Assembly: GCA_019054805.1 (NCBI GenBank)
Contig: JAHQIY010000005.1
Span: 603,501-667,500, forward strand
Source: Brachionus manjavacas
Taxonomy: Eukaryota > Rotifera > Eurotatoria > Ploima > Brachionidae
Length of the DNA: 64,000 bases
Direction of reading: 5' to 3'
Of this stretch, positions 1 to 10,723 are shown one piece after another. Position numbers and translations under genes: made by a program. Positions within the stretch are counted from its first letter, which is position 1. Each line of letters begins with the position of its first letter. The notes below the pieces were generated by a model. It was not told the origin of the DNA. It saw only the letters and a list, made by a program, of their open reading frames with translations, and made no database searches.

Positions 1-41
1 ATAAAAAAAAATTTTCTTTTAAAAATAAAATTATTTACACT

Positions 42-43
<2 letters not shown>

Positions 44-73
<30 letters not shown>

Positions 74-74
74 A
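44..74. repeat. (AAAT)n microsatellite
   Basis: A run of about seven AAAT units lies just beyond the 3' end of the minus-strand Ral-like gene. It is a simple repeat with no sign of function. Similar AAAT or AAATA tails follow LINE 3' ends elsewhere in the window, so this could be the tail of a vanished LINE, but no LINE sequence is visible next to it. Confidence 0.8.
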
Positions 75-173
75 CGATGTAAAAAATTTTGAAAAAATGC
101 TATTATTTTGATTTTGAAGCGAATAATCATAATTTATCTCTGTTGGAATAAGAAAAATTTGGTAAAATAACAT

Positions 174-1003
174 CTAGGAAATTTTGCACTTTTTTTTGAA
201 ATTCTGATAGAATTTTTTAATTCTTTTTCTCAGTGAATCTTCTCGAACAGCTTTCTCTTCATCAGGAGTCATTACTGAACTTGCAGGTACTTGATACTGC
301 TGTGGATTTTGTCTTCGAATTTGCTTTATATCTTTGATCTTCAGAAATATCTCCGAAAAGGCCCTGTCAACATTTTCGCGAGTTTTGGCCGAAGTTTCAA
401 TATATGAAATGTTCCATTGTGACGCCAAAGAATTGGCCTCTTCGAAGGATATTAGACGATTTTGTCTCAAGTCACTTTTATTTCCAATGAGGATTATGGG
501 CAAGTTAGCATCATCCGCTTTGACACGAAGCACATTTTCTCTAATTTAAAGTCAAATTTAAGTAAAAAACTTGACTAATAATAAAATTTTACCTGTGACT
601 TCGAATAGATTCAAAAGTCTCTCTATTAGTCAGATCAAAGACTAGCAGAAAGCCATCACCGTGCTTTAGATAACCATCTCTTACAGCTTTTTGTTTTCAA
701 AGAGTAAAAAATCAATTTACAGAGCGGCAATTAGTCCTACCTGGATAATCTTCTTGACCAGCAGTGTCCAATATATCTATCTGCACATCTTCGCCTTGCA
801 AAGTAATTGTTCTTCTATAGGCATCAGCTTTAGTCGGCTCATACTCTTCTACAAACTAAAATGAAAAATTTCTAAGCTTTTGATCACAATTTTTCCATCA
901 AAATTACATCATGATACATGTACTGCAAAATGAGACAGGACTTGCCAACACCACCATCGCCCACTAAAGTAAGCTTTAGAAATGAGGCCATTTGAGCTGT
1001 CAT
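174..1003 (-). CDS. Divergent Ral-like small GTPase (5' to 3' on minus, four exons)
   Basis: This is a membrane-anchored Ras-superfamily GTPase switch of the Ral subfamily. The exons I can join are 908-1003, 741-855, 593-686 and 174-540, all with GT-AG boundaries, giving 223 residues. The start MTAQMASF precedes the P-loop GDGGVGKS. The Ral-type effector segment [11 protein letters not shown] follows, then DTAGQE (switch II), NKSD and ETSAK (guanine specificity). The C-terminus is a lysine-rich tail ending in the CAAX box CKIS. A terminal Ser predicts farnesylation, unlike the Leu of canonical Ral proteins. It is about 17 residues longer than vertebrate Ral and has [16 protein letters not shown] where Ral has [17 protein letters not shown] second, canonical Ral lies 11.4 kb away on the same strand, so this is probably a diverged local paralogue. 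Upstream 5' UTR exons cannot be seen. Family assignment is firm; the effector partners are not known. Confidence 0.9.
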
Positions 1004-4000
1004 TGTAAATTTTTGATCTAAAAAAATTCAATGTGACAAACAAATTTCATAAAGCTCCAAGGTAAAATTTTACAACATCTTAGATTTGGTAGCAGAAATA
1101 AATTTTAATTTTTTATTAGAAAAAAATGTTGACGATGATTCAAACTTATGAAATTAAAAAAATATAAAAAGCTTTTCTTTTTAACATTCTTAAATAGGAC
1201 TAAGGTAAATTAAGCTGCAATTAAGTTTATTAAAATAGCTTTGCGTATATTTACTCTTAGGCAATCTTTAATTTTTTTTCATAATTTTTAGATTTTAAAT
1301 TATGTAACCGAACATACATTTGAAACTGGGACCATATACTTACAAAAAAGAGTGTCTCGTCGACACAAATAAAAGATAGGGAATTTTATCTTTTTTTCAT
1401 AATGAACATTAATATTTTAAATGATTTAAATCCTTTGTTGTTTAGAAAACTAAACTTGTTTTATATGATATTTTTTATCTTCAAATGAACTTATTTGTAA
1501 TTTGAATATCATTTAGCCTTATCACTTTAGCTACAGTCAAATTAGTAATTACTTGTATTTCCTGTTTAGAAAAAGTCAAGTTTATGCAATCTAAATTTTA
1601 GAAAATATTAGTCACTAACTTTGTTCAAATTAGTCATTTTTTTTCAATGGAAAAAAAATATTTAAAGACATTGTTAAAAAAATCAATTAATTCAAAAGGT
1701 TTTACAAGTAGAAAAATTAATTTTATGCTAAATAAAAATTTTTCATAAACAAATTTCGAATCAAATAGACGGAATTTAGAGTCTCAGCTGAGTAAAAATG
1801 AAATTTTTAATGATTTATTTTTAAAACCTTTTTGGAAAAATCAAATTCGAATAGAAAAAAATTACGCGCATATAATTTTAATAAACAAAAAAGTTATCAT
1901 TGATCGCCTCAGGTTGGCTTTCAAATATTTTCCAATTCTAAGACCCTCTTTCTTATCGATTTAATTGAGAAATCAGATAAACCTGGTGCAACAAGCACTT
2001 GGAAGATTCAGCTATTTAAATGAATCTAACTCTTTTCTAAAAGATCCGATTTAATCATTTTTCTCTAAGATTTAAATTCAATTAAAACGAGGCTATTCTT
2101 TATTCTGTGCTAATTCATCAAAAAAGGCCTTAATTAAATAAAAAAAAAACTAAAATAAAAATCTATTTGAAAACAATTTAAGGCAATTTTGGGACTTCGA
2201 TTTTAATGGAATTAAAACCAACGAAAAAATATACTCAAGACCTGAGTATCTTTAAAGGTTAACTTTAGATAAACCTGCTTATAGCAGCTTAAAGCGTTGC
2301 ACTTGCTAAAACCGATTTATAAAGCCAAAAAAAATTTTAATTGAAATTTAAATTACTTTTCTAATTACTCACTGTAAACAAGTATTCTTTGGTTTTACAA
2401 TATTCAAATTAAAAGTCAGTGTAGTTGGTTTTAAATTGGAAAATAAAATGTAGGCTGAGAAAAACTTTTGCTTTTACATTAATCCTTAGTCTAGCTGGCT
2501 AAACGTGACTTTAAAGAAACGGGCTTAGGATAAATCGAGCCGAGTCTCGAATTTAATTCACCAACACCCTCGAAAAAGATGGATTTTGTCGCCAAATTAT
2601 AGAACAAATTGGACTTAAAAGCTGGCATTTGAATAAATATTTGAACTTTTGATTTGTTCTATGAGAATTAGGACCAATTTTTGTTTATGATTAAAATAAT
2701 TTAGAATAAAACCAAATTGGGCTTTGAAATTTTAATTGATTAAAATCTTCGAGGGCACACAACCACGAAGCTAGTGGACAAGTGTCAACCAAAACTATTT
2801 GAAGCTTTTATTTGACTTACAAAGCCAAAATTTAGTAGAAGTAATCATAAAAGCCGAGCATTTTAATAATAATCCTTGATTCAAAAAAAAGAAAATAAAG
2901 GTCATTCGTGAGAGTTGGTATTTGTAGGTCAAGTGCTCAAAGAAATTTAATAAAAAAATTATTCACTAATCCGAGTGTAAGGGAGGCAAATGCTGAGCTA
3001 GGCTGAATCGAGCCAAAATCTATCTTATCCAGCATGATGGTTACTTTTTATGATCTTTAGAATTGATAAAATATGAGATACACGCTCTTATTCTTTCATT
3101 AGTTCCTTTCAAAGATTATAATTGCATTCATGGTTCATAAATCCGCATACCAAAAGTAAATATTTATTTTCAAAACAATGGTTCACAATTTAAATACTTT
3201 AGGGAAAGGAAATATTCAATTAAAGATGAGAAATAGGTGGAATACTAATAAATTGATATTTAATTAACCCAATTAATATTAAATATTGTACGTAATGGCC
3301 TTCTTTTTGTTGTTGTCTTTTTAAACAAAAATAAATCATGTTTGTTGAATTTAAATTGAATTTTTTAATTTAATGTCGTGTCTTGATACAATTTTAAATG
3401 GTTTTAGAATGACCCTCTTTCGAGGCTTAATATCAACTAGACATTGAAATTCGATAAAAATTTTTGAGCATATTTTGGTTTTTTATTTAGGCAAGCTGAA
3501 ATTTCTAATTACTATTCATTCGAATCTTTGAACCATTTTTGTTAAAACTCTTCTTAATTTTTTATTATTTTATGAAGCAATTTTAATTTATTCTAAAATA
3601 ATAAGATTTGGATTTGATTTTCTGAAATCATTTTAAGGTTTTGATCAGTGCTACGTGTTTCAAAGCTTATTTTATGATAAATAATTTAAATAATTAAAAA
3701 AATATTTTTTATCAGCATAATTTCAAGTAAAAAACTGTTTGTTTAAATAATTAAAAAAATCAAAATTATATTGCTATTTAAAAAAACTTATTTAAATTTT
3801 TTAGAAAATAAACTTATTTTTATTTACAGCTCCATCGAAATCACTTGACTCTCGATTTCTAGTATTTAAGTCATTAAGACATTGTTATGCCAAGTGATCT
3901 GATAATCTCTTTATCAAATGCCTTCGCTAATTCGTAATAAATTTTTAGATTAAAATAAATAAAAAAATGTTTTTTTTTTGTTAATTCATTCAAGTTCCAT

Positions 4001-4280
4001 TTTGATTTAAAAACTTTTAAATAAATTCAAATAAAAGTTATTTTATAATTAAAACAAAACTTAATTAAATTTTAATTTCTTCTGAAATTAAAGTAGTTCT
4101 GATTTTTAAGAAAAATTTGAATTTCAACTTTAAGGGTCTAGTGAGTAAAATGATCAGTTGATCACATAATTAAAGAAAAAAAGATTTAAAAAAATTAATC
4201 ACATAATTTTTAGTTAAATTTTTTTCATTATATATTTTCGGTGAACAATGAATTGTTTGAAAAAATAAACAAAATTAAAA
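1004..4280. other. Gene-free AT-rich spacer
   Basis: I see no open frame with coding character, no RNA gene and no clear repeat. The stretch is long poly-A/T runs with slightly GC-richer patches around 2270-2320 and 2490-2600 that match nothing I recognise. It contains whatever promoter serves the minus-strand Ral-like gene, but no core motif stands out. Confidence 0.6.
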
Positions 4281-4289
4281 TGATTAACT

Positions 4290-4700
4290 AAGATTCAACC
4301 AGCTACAGCAAGGAAACAAAACTTTAACCGTCCAACACTGTAGTAAAATCGACACTGATGTACGGTAGCGAATGTTGGGGGATATGTGAATCTGACAAGA
4401 AAAGTCTGATCACATTCCAAACTGGAAGCCTGCGGAGGATACATGGGATACACTTGCCTGAGACATTGTCAAATGCTGAGTTAAACACAAGAACAAATTC
4501 AGAGCCAATAAGTCACTGTACAAAGAATAAAAGACTGCGATGGCTAGTACTTAGAAAGAAAGAAACACGAATGCCTAAAAGAGCCCTTCAATGGACACCT
4601 ATTAGGAGAAGGTAAGGAGGCAAGGGTAAAGGCAAAAATCGAGTTCAGTGTAAATCAAAAGTAATGACCCTATGCTCCACAAGGAGCGAATAAGGAAAAA
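4290..4700 (+). mobile_element. LINE relic: C-terminal part of a non-LTR reverse transcriptase ORF
   Basis: The frame from 4358 to 4615 reads MYGSECWGICESDKKSL, then RRIHGI, then RLRWLVLRK. This is the characteristic region after the RT domain of RTE/jockey-type endonuclease-reverse transcriptases (LLYGSE.W ... RLRWLGHVLR). A stop interrupts it. Homology resumes in another frame to about 4695 with LCSTRSE, matching the usual ALC.TR.EED ending, followed by an A-rich tail. Upstream, 4290-4357 carries the preceding part (the QLQQGNKT region). It is a dead, 5'-truncated copy. A second fragment of the same family lies at 43860-43990 in the opposite orientation. Confidence 0.8.
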
Positions 4701-6570
4701 AAAATTAAAATGGAAAATTTTTTTTATTATTTTAAAAATTTATTTTATTTTTTAAAAAAATAATATAATAAGTATTTATCAAAGTAAACACGTTATAATA
4801 TGTCTGAAATAACTAAATTTTAATAATATTAATAACAATAATAAAAAAAATAGATTATAAAAATAAATTGCTAAAAATTCATTTTGAAAAATTTTTAAAT
4901 ATTTTATTTGAACTATTTGCTCCCCTCCCTATTAGTATTAGTAAAAAACTACTTCGAAAAATTAACTTTAAAAAAAAGCGTTTCCATTTTCAAAGTCAAC
5001 TTAATAAAAAAAATTTTAATTTTAATTTCAATTTTAATCAATCTCTTATAACAGAAATAATTTCTTTTATTATGATTTTCAATTTTGGTCGGATGATTTA
5101 TAAGTATCACATTTTTCAGTTTTGTTTTTTATATCAAAAATTGTTTAATAAAAACATTTTAATATTGAACTTAAAACAAGGACTGAATTCCATGATTCAA
5201 GTCTTACCATATTTAGAATAAATATCAAATTATTAATTATTCCGTTGTTAAAGACTGAAAAAAAACTATTAAAAAGCAAAATATTATTATTTAATTTTTT
5301 TTAAATATTAACAATAATATCGAAAGCAAGAATTTACAAGAAAATTGAAACCTTGAAAATACTGAATCAATAGAAGAAAATAATTATTATGACTAAATCC
5401 TTAACAAGTTTTATAATAGAGAAATTAATTTTAAATATAATTTTAAAAAACGCTTTAGATCATTCTCCGATGAAGAACCTGGATTAATTTGTGAAATCTT
5501 AGAAACAGAAGAATTTAGAATTTTTAATTTTCTCATTTTTTGAAAAAAATTTTGATATTTTATTTTATTAAACCAAAAAAAAATTGTAACAATTTTCAAA
5601 TGAATTAAGATAAATTCTTACTTCTTTTAATATCTTTTCCTTAATATTTCTAAAATTTTCCGACATGTTTTTAAAACTTAAATAAAAACCTAATCAAAAA
5701 AATTTGAAAAATTTTACCTTTAAGTGCTTGTAGTAGATTTAGCATTATTAATTATTTTTTAAGACAAGTCACAAAAAAATGAGAAATTCAACTTTAGTTT
5801 TATTTTCCATCAAACAAAAGTTGAATTACTGATTTATGACATGCTCGATACTTAATCAAAAATTAATATTTATCAATTAATATTTATTTCCTTGGAGATT
5901 AATTCGTGGTCACATCTTGATTTTAAAAATTTAATTAACACGGAATTTGTCGATTTTTTCAATTTTTAAAGACTTTTTTGTGGAATAAATTTTATTATCC
6001 TGTTAATTTTGTTCTGGAAGATATGAAGGTTATTTTTAATACTTTGGGTGCTACATTATAGAATAATAAAACAATAATAAAAAAGACCTGTTTGAAGAAA
6101 TTAACTTCTTCCATTTGAATCCTTTAATTTTTCGAAGGATGTTGACTTTAGTAGAGACTTTTTTGATAAGCTCAGTGTAGATTCGAAAGAAATTACTTTA
6201 TTTTCAATTTTCAGATATTTTGTTGTACTATTGTGCCATCTAGACCCAATAGCATATTTTAGACTTGTTTATTTTAAAACCCAATTTTTAAGCATGTTTT
6301 ACCGCTCTATTAAGTTATGGAAATTTTTAAAAACTGGGTTTTTTTATTTTTAGGTAATCCAGATTTAAGATATTTTGGTTGTAATTTGGTACTGGTTGAT
6401 ATTTAATTCTTGTTGAGAAGTTACAATGTGGCGTCTATTTTGCGATGTGTCACGGTAATCCAAATTTTAGTCAAAAAATCAAAGTGTCATAAAAAAGAGG
6501 ATCATTAAAAAATTTTATTTCAAAATAATATAATATAATGTGTAAGTCAAGTTTTGACTTTGACTTAAAA
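4701..6570. other. AT-rich spacer without a convincing gene
   Basis: Two open stretches exist (4868-5221 plus, 5411-5599 minus). Both are dominated by Phe, Asn, Lys and Ile from A/T homopolymers and I assign neither. Around 5445-5545 the plus strand reads KRFRSFSDEEPGLICEI, which looks less random and may be a scrap of a mobile-element protein, but it is too short to name. Confidence 0.5.
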
Positions 6571-6584
6571 CTGTGACTAATAAA

Positions 6585-6714
6585 CAAATCTGGCTCAATG
6601 TCGTAGAGTCTAGAAAGGATCTAATCCAGTTACTCAAGTAACGAGGTGGATTCATTTTAATTAATTTATAGAGTAAACTTTCATGCCAAACTCTATCAAA
6701 GGCTTTGGAAATAG
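6585..6714 (-). mobile_element. LINE relic: reverse transcriptase palm fragment
   Basis: Read on the minus strand, one frame gives SKAFDRVWHESLLYKL followed by MNPPRYLSNWIRSFL. This is the conserved block of jockey/CR1-type non-LTR reverse transcriptases (AFD.VWH..LL.KL, then NWI.SFL) that contains the first catalytic Asp. Only about 40 codons survive, with a stop just upstream. No open element surrounds it, so it is an isolated fragment. Confidence 0.85.
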
Positions 6715-6798
6715 GCTACTACTTAATATAATTACTTAATTGAAAAAATAATTAAACTAGTAGCAAATTTAATACAAAATCGTAGAAAATTTTACTTT

Positions 6799-6842
6799 AT
6801 TATTTGTTTGTTTTGTCCGAGCTAAAGCTCCTTCATAATAAA
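6799..6842 (-). repeat. LINE 3'-end motif, copy 1 (minus orientation)
   Basis: The plus strand shows CCGAGCTAAAGCTCCTTC flanked by TTTGTTT and an AATAAAA run. The same motif occurs at 24928-24972 (minus orientation), directly downstream of a LINE reverse-transcriptase C-terminus, and at 8808-8850 in plus orientation. It is therefore the 3' UTR end of one LINE family with an AAATA-type tail. Confidence 0.65.
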
Positions 6843-6863
6843 AAATAAAATAAAAATAAAAAT

Positions 6864-7065
6864 AAATTTGAAGGTTATTCTTGTGTAGCAAAAGATAAAC
6901 AAAAATCGAAAATAGGAGATAAAGAATTTTTTCAAATGTTCAAGTTGTGATAAAAGACTTAATATATTCAAACCGAATAATAATGACATTCAAACTATTG
7001 TACAACCAACAACATCTTCAAATTTATCTCCTAGAAAAAGAGGTCGTTTTAGAAAAAATCCTTAA
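6864..7065 (+). pseudogene. FLYWCH-like zinc-finger fragment with frameshift
   Basis: One frame reads KFEGYSCVAKDKQKSKIGD and KEFF. After a one-base slip in the T run near 6925-6932 it continues KCSSCDKRLNIF, then PRKRGRFRKNP and a stop. The order F.GY, a basic linker, an aromatic pair, C..C and a downstream basic tail resembles the FLYWCH zinc finger, which is common in MULE-type transposable elements and in some host regulators. No transposase is recognisable next to it. The histidine pair expected of FLYWCH is not clear, so the family call is tentative. The AT-hook-like basic C-terminus resembles the ending of the exon at 44020-44237. Confidence 0.4.
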
Positions 7066-7621
7066 AAAATCACTACAAAACATTTCAAAACAAAACATGT
7101 AATGTGTGAATATTTTAATTAATAAATATCTAATATAATTATTTACTATTTTTTTATTTTTTTTTCTACTGATCAATTTTTTTTTTGCTACTTTTACTAA
7201 TTATTTTTTTTAATTTTAGGTATCATCAAAATTAGGTCCTTGCATGAATTCTGCAAAGCACAAGAACAAGTCATTAAAATTAAATTACAGAGTTATTGAA
7301 AAACAATAAATTTAGATGATACATAGCTTTATCAGATCGTACATTTTGCAGAAATTTTTTCATACCCTATCAAAAAAAACAATTTCAAAATAAAATTTTT
7401 GTTTTTGTTTCGAAATTCGGTAAATAGTAAAATCATCCCGTTTTTTTTATATCAAAAGAAAAATAAGAAAATTGTCCCTTCTTTTCAGAAATATAAAATG
7501 AGAAATTATTAAGGCAATCATTATTTATTTAATATATATGAAAAAATATAGTAATATATTAAAAAATTAAATTAATCCAAAAAATTTACTAGTCCTAATA
7601 GTTAGGATTACCCGAATATCT

Positions 7622-7951
7622 TTACAAAAAATCCAGGTCTTTTCTTTGATTTTCCTCAGTTCTTATTTTACTGATCAAACTTGCTTTTTCTAATTCTCGG
7701 TCCATTTTTGATACCCGTTTTTTATTAGTACCATTTTTCGCCCATAGCCTCTTTGCTTCATTCTTGATATCCGAATCTGTTAAAGCTTCTGTTCTCTCGT
7801 CAATTGCTCTTTCAACAAGTTCTTGCTCATCTCGTTTGGCTTGTCTCATTCTTTCTAAATTCTCACTTTTTATAAGCGACTCAATTATATTACTAACACT
7901 ACACAAATTAAAATTGATGAAACTTGAATTATACATAAGGTTGCATAACAA
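7622..7951 (-). CDS. Hypothetical charged protein or exon (possibly TE-encoded)
   Basis: An open frame of up to 109 codons. The first 30 residues are hydrophobic and may be non-coding. From about residue 23 it becomes a highly charged helical sequence with segments SENLERMRQAKRDEQELVER, EAKRLWAKNG and SKMDRELEKASLISKIRTEE, consistent with a coiled coil. It ends KDLDFL. Amino-acid composition differs from the A/T-homopolymer frames around it, so it is probably real or recently real coding sequence. It resembles no family I can name. It sits inside the putative TIR element at 7431-9010 and could be part of a transposon protein or a single exon. Confidence 0.35.
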   Translation of the reverse strand: MLCNLMYNSSFINFNLCSVSNIIESLIKSENLERMRQAKRDEQELVERAIDERTEALTDSDIKNEAKRLWAKNGTNKKRVSKMDRELEKASLISKIRTEENQRKDLDFL

Positions 7952-7999
7952 TGATTACACTAGATTGATCTTAGCCGAACTAGAAACGGAATATCACAA

Positions 8000-8167
8000 A
8001 TGAATTATGGAACCTCCACCTTTGACGCATGCAAAATAGCAATAGATAGATTAAATGAGCAAAAGAAGTTAGATATGAAGTGTGATGAACTCAGCGCTCA
8101 AGTCACTCATGCATTTGTCATTAAGGACAAACAGAAAATGTCTGTAAGTGAATTATTAAAATTTTAA
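8000..8167 (+). CDS. Hypothetical 55-codon frame or exon
   Basis: The frame starts MNYGTSTFDACKIAIDRLNE and continues with a charged sequence (KLDMKCDELSAQVTHAF). At 8144 it contains GTAAGT, a textbook 5' splice donor, so the coding part may end at 8143 and splice onward; if not spliced it ends at 8167. Composition is more protein-like than the flanks. It lies divergent to the 7622-7951 frame with about 50 bp between, inside the same putative TIR element. No homology recognised. Confidence 0.3.
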   Translation: MNYGTSTFDACKIAIDRLNEQKKLDMKCDELSAQVTHAFVIKDKQKMSVSELLKF

Positions 8168-8384
8168 ATATATTAACTAGTTTATATAAACATAACCTTT
8201 ACCATTACGACCATATATTATTCTAAGACTCAATTAACATCACCTTTTTTAGATGAAATTGAACTATGTCCCTGTAAATACGTTTTCTTTTCTTTTATTC
8301 AATTTTATATTAGATAACTTAATATGACAATCATATCTTAAAATATTTTTATTTTTATTTTGTAAAATTTTTAAGTATGCTTTA

Positions 8385-8462
8385 TTTCACAGCATACTTA
8401 GTTAATGTGGTCCTTTGAGGACCCTTGCCTAGTCTGAAATAAATAAAATAAATAAATAAATA
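8385..8462 (+). repeat. LINE-like 3' tail with (AAAT)n
   Basis: The sequence GTCCTTTGAGGACCCTTGCC is followed by TAGTCTGAAATAAATAAAAT and more AAAT units. A GC-bearing hairpin (CCTTTGAGG) next to a microsatellite tail is the usual look of a non-LTR 3' UTR end. No reverse-transcriptase sequence is detectable upstream, so this is a short, probably 5'-truncated insertion. Confidence 0.45.
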
Positions 8463-8807
8463 TTAAAAGAATCATTATTATCACTGAAATCTAATTCAGC
8501 TGAATTAATTGCTAAATTTCTAACTGTTTCTAAATTTGCATGCGGTAAGCAAGTAAACTATAAAGAAATGTGCAACCCTAATAAATAAAAGAAAAATTCT
8601 TGACATAATTTCAAAGCAAGAATTTCATGTAAAAATCTTACTTAGTAAATAAGATAATTTTCTAATTTGCCAAAACGGAATAACTTTCTAAAATAAGAAA
8701 AAGGGATTTTTTTGTTAATTAATTTCAATATATATCTTCTTAACTTACTTTATTGATTTTTTAAACTCATTTATTAACTTAAATTTAATTTTTTTTTTTA
8801 AATTTAT

Positions 8808-8850
8808 TCTGTAGGAACACTAGCTCGGTACAGAAAACAAATAAAAATTC
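8808..8850 (+). repeat. LINE 3'-end motif, copy 2 (plus orientation)
   Basis: ACTAGCTCGGTACAGAAAAC followed by AAATAAAAA is the reverse complement of the motifs at 6799-6842 and 24928-24972, placing a truncated copy of the same LINE family in plus orientation here. Confidence 0.6.
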
Positions 8851-9010
8851 ATTTGTTAATGTAGAAAATGGGATGTTTTTTCTATTTTTAAAAACGGGAT
8901 AATTTTTTTAAATAAGAAAAAGAAATAATTTTCTAATATTTTTTTTGGGAAAAAAAAACGGGATACTTTTCATCGGGATATTTTTTTGGGGGTAAAAAAA
9001 CGGGATGATA

Positions 9011-9505
9011 ATATCAATATAGTATCCACATTAATTGATAAATTACATGTAATTTTTTACTTATTCGAAACTAATAAACATGCAAATAAAACATAATATT
9101 AAAGTTAAAAGTTAACGCCTCCTTACTCGCAATTATAAAGCCCTGCTTCCCTATCTTAATTAAATATCTAAACAAAATTCTTCAAATAATGTTCAAGCAA
9201 ATTATAAAAAAAATAAAGACTAGTATTGTTAACATAACCAAAATAATAAAGAGACTAAAAAGTAATTAAAACCACAATCGACAAAAATATTTTAAAAAAA
9301 AATAAATTCTTCTAATTTAATAGAATCAAAAGCTAAATGAATTTTGGGAATTTATTTTATAAATTGTTTCTTTATTCATAATTTAATTGATCATAATAAA
9401 ATATTCTAGAATTAAAATGTTATAATCAGAATTTTATTAATAAAGTCCTAATTAAAATGAAAATTGATATATTTTTAATAATTAAAAAATTTTAAAAATA
9501 AAATA
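9011..9505. other. AT-rich spacer, 3' flank of the sulfotransferase gene
   Basis: No gene is visible. On the minus strand an AATAAA hexamer lies near 9431-9436, about 70 nt beyond the sulfotransferase stop, a plausible polyadenylation signal. Confidence 0.5.
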
Positions 9506-10453
9506 TTATCTAAGGAAGCCTAAAACTCTGAGCATTTCAAAATTTTTTTTGACATACTTTTGGTCATATCCCTCAATTTTGCCCATCCAACTTTTAAAAG
9601 AACCATTGTTTATTGGCTTTTTAATTTGCCGATAAGACCATTCATCATTGACTGCGAACACTTCGGAACCGATATAATTTTGGTGATTTAAAAACTTGTC
9701 TGTCCACTCGATCTCTAAAAAATCACATATCATTTCTAAAGTATACCTTGTGTTACTAATTAAGTCCTTGTAGCGAACTTTTTTGCAAAATTTAGGCCCA
9801 ATTTTGTCACAATTATTTAAATAAATTTTATTTTGCTTGTTCCAAGTACTTAAAAATTTAATAAACATTTCAAAATTCGGTGGCTTGTTTAGTTTTTTAA
9901 TAAAGGAATAAGCAACTTCTCTACCATCACGAAGCATGTAAATAAATTTGGCGTTTGGTAAAGTTTTGTGTAGATCTTTAGAAATGGACATAATTGATGG
10001 GAATTTCTCACACAAAATATCACCAACTTTGTTCTTATTTTCCATTGAATAAATTAAAAAAATTGACATGGCTCTGTTTAAAAAATTTGGCTCATAACCT
10101 CGCTTTATTGTTTTACTTAAAGTTGTGGTGTCTCTTTTTAGACTTTGATAAAAGCGTATGAAGTAGCTAAGAAATGGCGATTCAGGCCCACAGTTAATTG
10201 ATGAATGTGTGTCCAATATTGACCGCATCAATGTAGTTCCAGATCGTCCGACTCCGCCAATAAACAGAATTTTTTTGTCCAAAACATGTTCGATGAATTC
10301 TGGGTCAAAGAGTCTTCCTTTATGTAAATATACGCTATTGAACGCTTTTCTGGATGATGAAGAACTCAAGAAGAAAAAACTTTGCTGATAATATAATTGC
10401 ATAAAAATAAAAAAGAACACAAACAAAAACAAAATTTTTTTTGACATTTTCAA
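9506..10453 (-). CDS. Tyrosylprotein-sulfotransferase-like enzyme (Golgi type II membrane protein)
   Basis: An intronless gene of 315 codons. Residues 5-30 are a hydrophobic signal-anchor, as in Golgi sulfotransferases. The PAPS 5'-phosphosulfate loop is FIGGVGRSGTTLMR at about 65-77 (TPST has GGVPRSGTTLMR). Glu91 in the CGPES segment aligns with the TPST catalytic Glu of CGEETR. The 3'-phosphate motif RDGREVAYSFI lies near 175-185, and a KSWMGKI segment near the C-terminus matches KWVGKI of TPST. TPSTs transfer sulfate from PAPS to tyrosines of secretory proteins in the trans-Golgi. At 315 residues it is shorter than human TPST1/2 (about 370) and quite divergent, so substrate could differ. 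It could start at Met3. DPH4 lies 270 bp upstream on the same strand. Confidence 0.85.
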   Translation of the reverse strand: MKMSKKILFLFVFFFIFMQLYYQQSFFFLSSSSSRKAFNSVYLHKGRLFDPEFIEHVLDKKILFIGGVGRSGTTLMRSILDTHSSINCGPESPFLSYFIRFYQSLKRDTTTLSKTIKRGYEPNFLNRAMSIFLIYSMENKNKVGDILCEKFPSIMSISKDLHKTLPNAKFIYMLRDGREVAYSFIKKLNKPPNFEMFIKFLSTWNKQNKIYLNNCDKIGPKFCKKVRYKDLISNTRYTLEMICDFLEIEWTDKFLNHQNYIGSEVFAVNDEWSYRQIKKPINNGSFKSWMGKIEGYDQKYVKKNFEMLRVLGFLR

Positions 10454-10723
10454 TTTTTTTTAAATAATTTTTAGCGATTAAATTTGCCTATTCTAGCCAA
10501 CAAGCAATTTTTTATATTAATTTTTTAATGGAATTTTTTAAGCATAAAATTACATTGGAAAATAACTTTTTTTTATATTTTTTCGAAAATCAATTTTAAT
10601 TCAAAAAATTATTTTGATTAAAGGCTTTTTCCATTAAACATCAAAGCATCATGTCATTATTTTGCCCAGCTAGAAGAATTTTTTAAAAGCATTTTAATTT
10701 CATTTTCAATCAATTTAAAATAA

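Larger units (their letters stand above)
7431..9010. mobile_element. Possible TIR-bounded element of 1.58 kb
   Basis: The sequence AATCATCCCGTTTTTTT at 7431 recurs as its exact reverse complement at about 8994-9010 (a 16-17 bp inverted pair). Inside the right end are further CGGGAT/ACGGGAT blocks at about 8675, 8868, 8892, 8958 and 8973, and inside the left end a GTCCCTT block at about 7473, like the subterminal repeats of hAT or CACTA elements. The interior carries a 109-codon minus-strand frame (7622-7951), a plus-strand frame (8000-8167) and two LINE tails. No target-site duplication is evident, so the boundaries are inferred. Confidence 0.4.

Noticed and set aside
4868-5221. 117-codon plus-strand open frame
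   Set aside because: No ATG at the start, and composition (FNFNFNFN, K/I/F runs) follows from A/T homopolymers.
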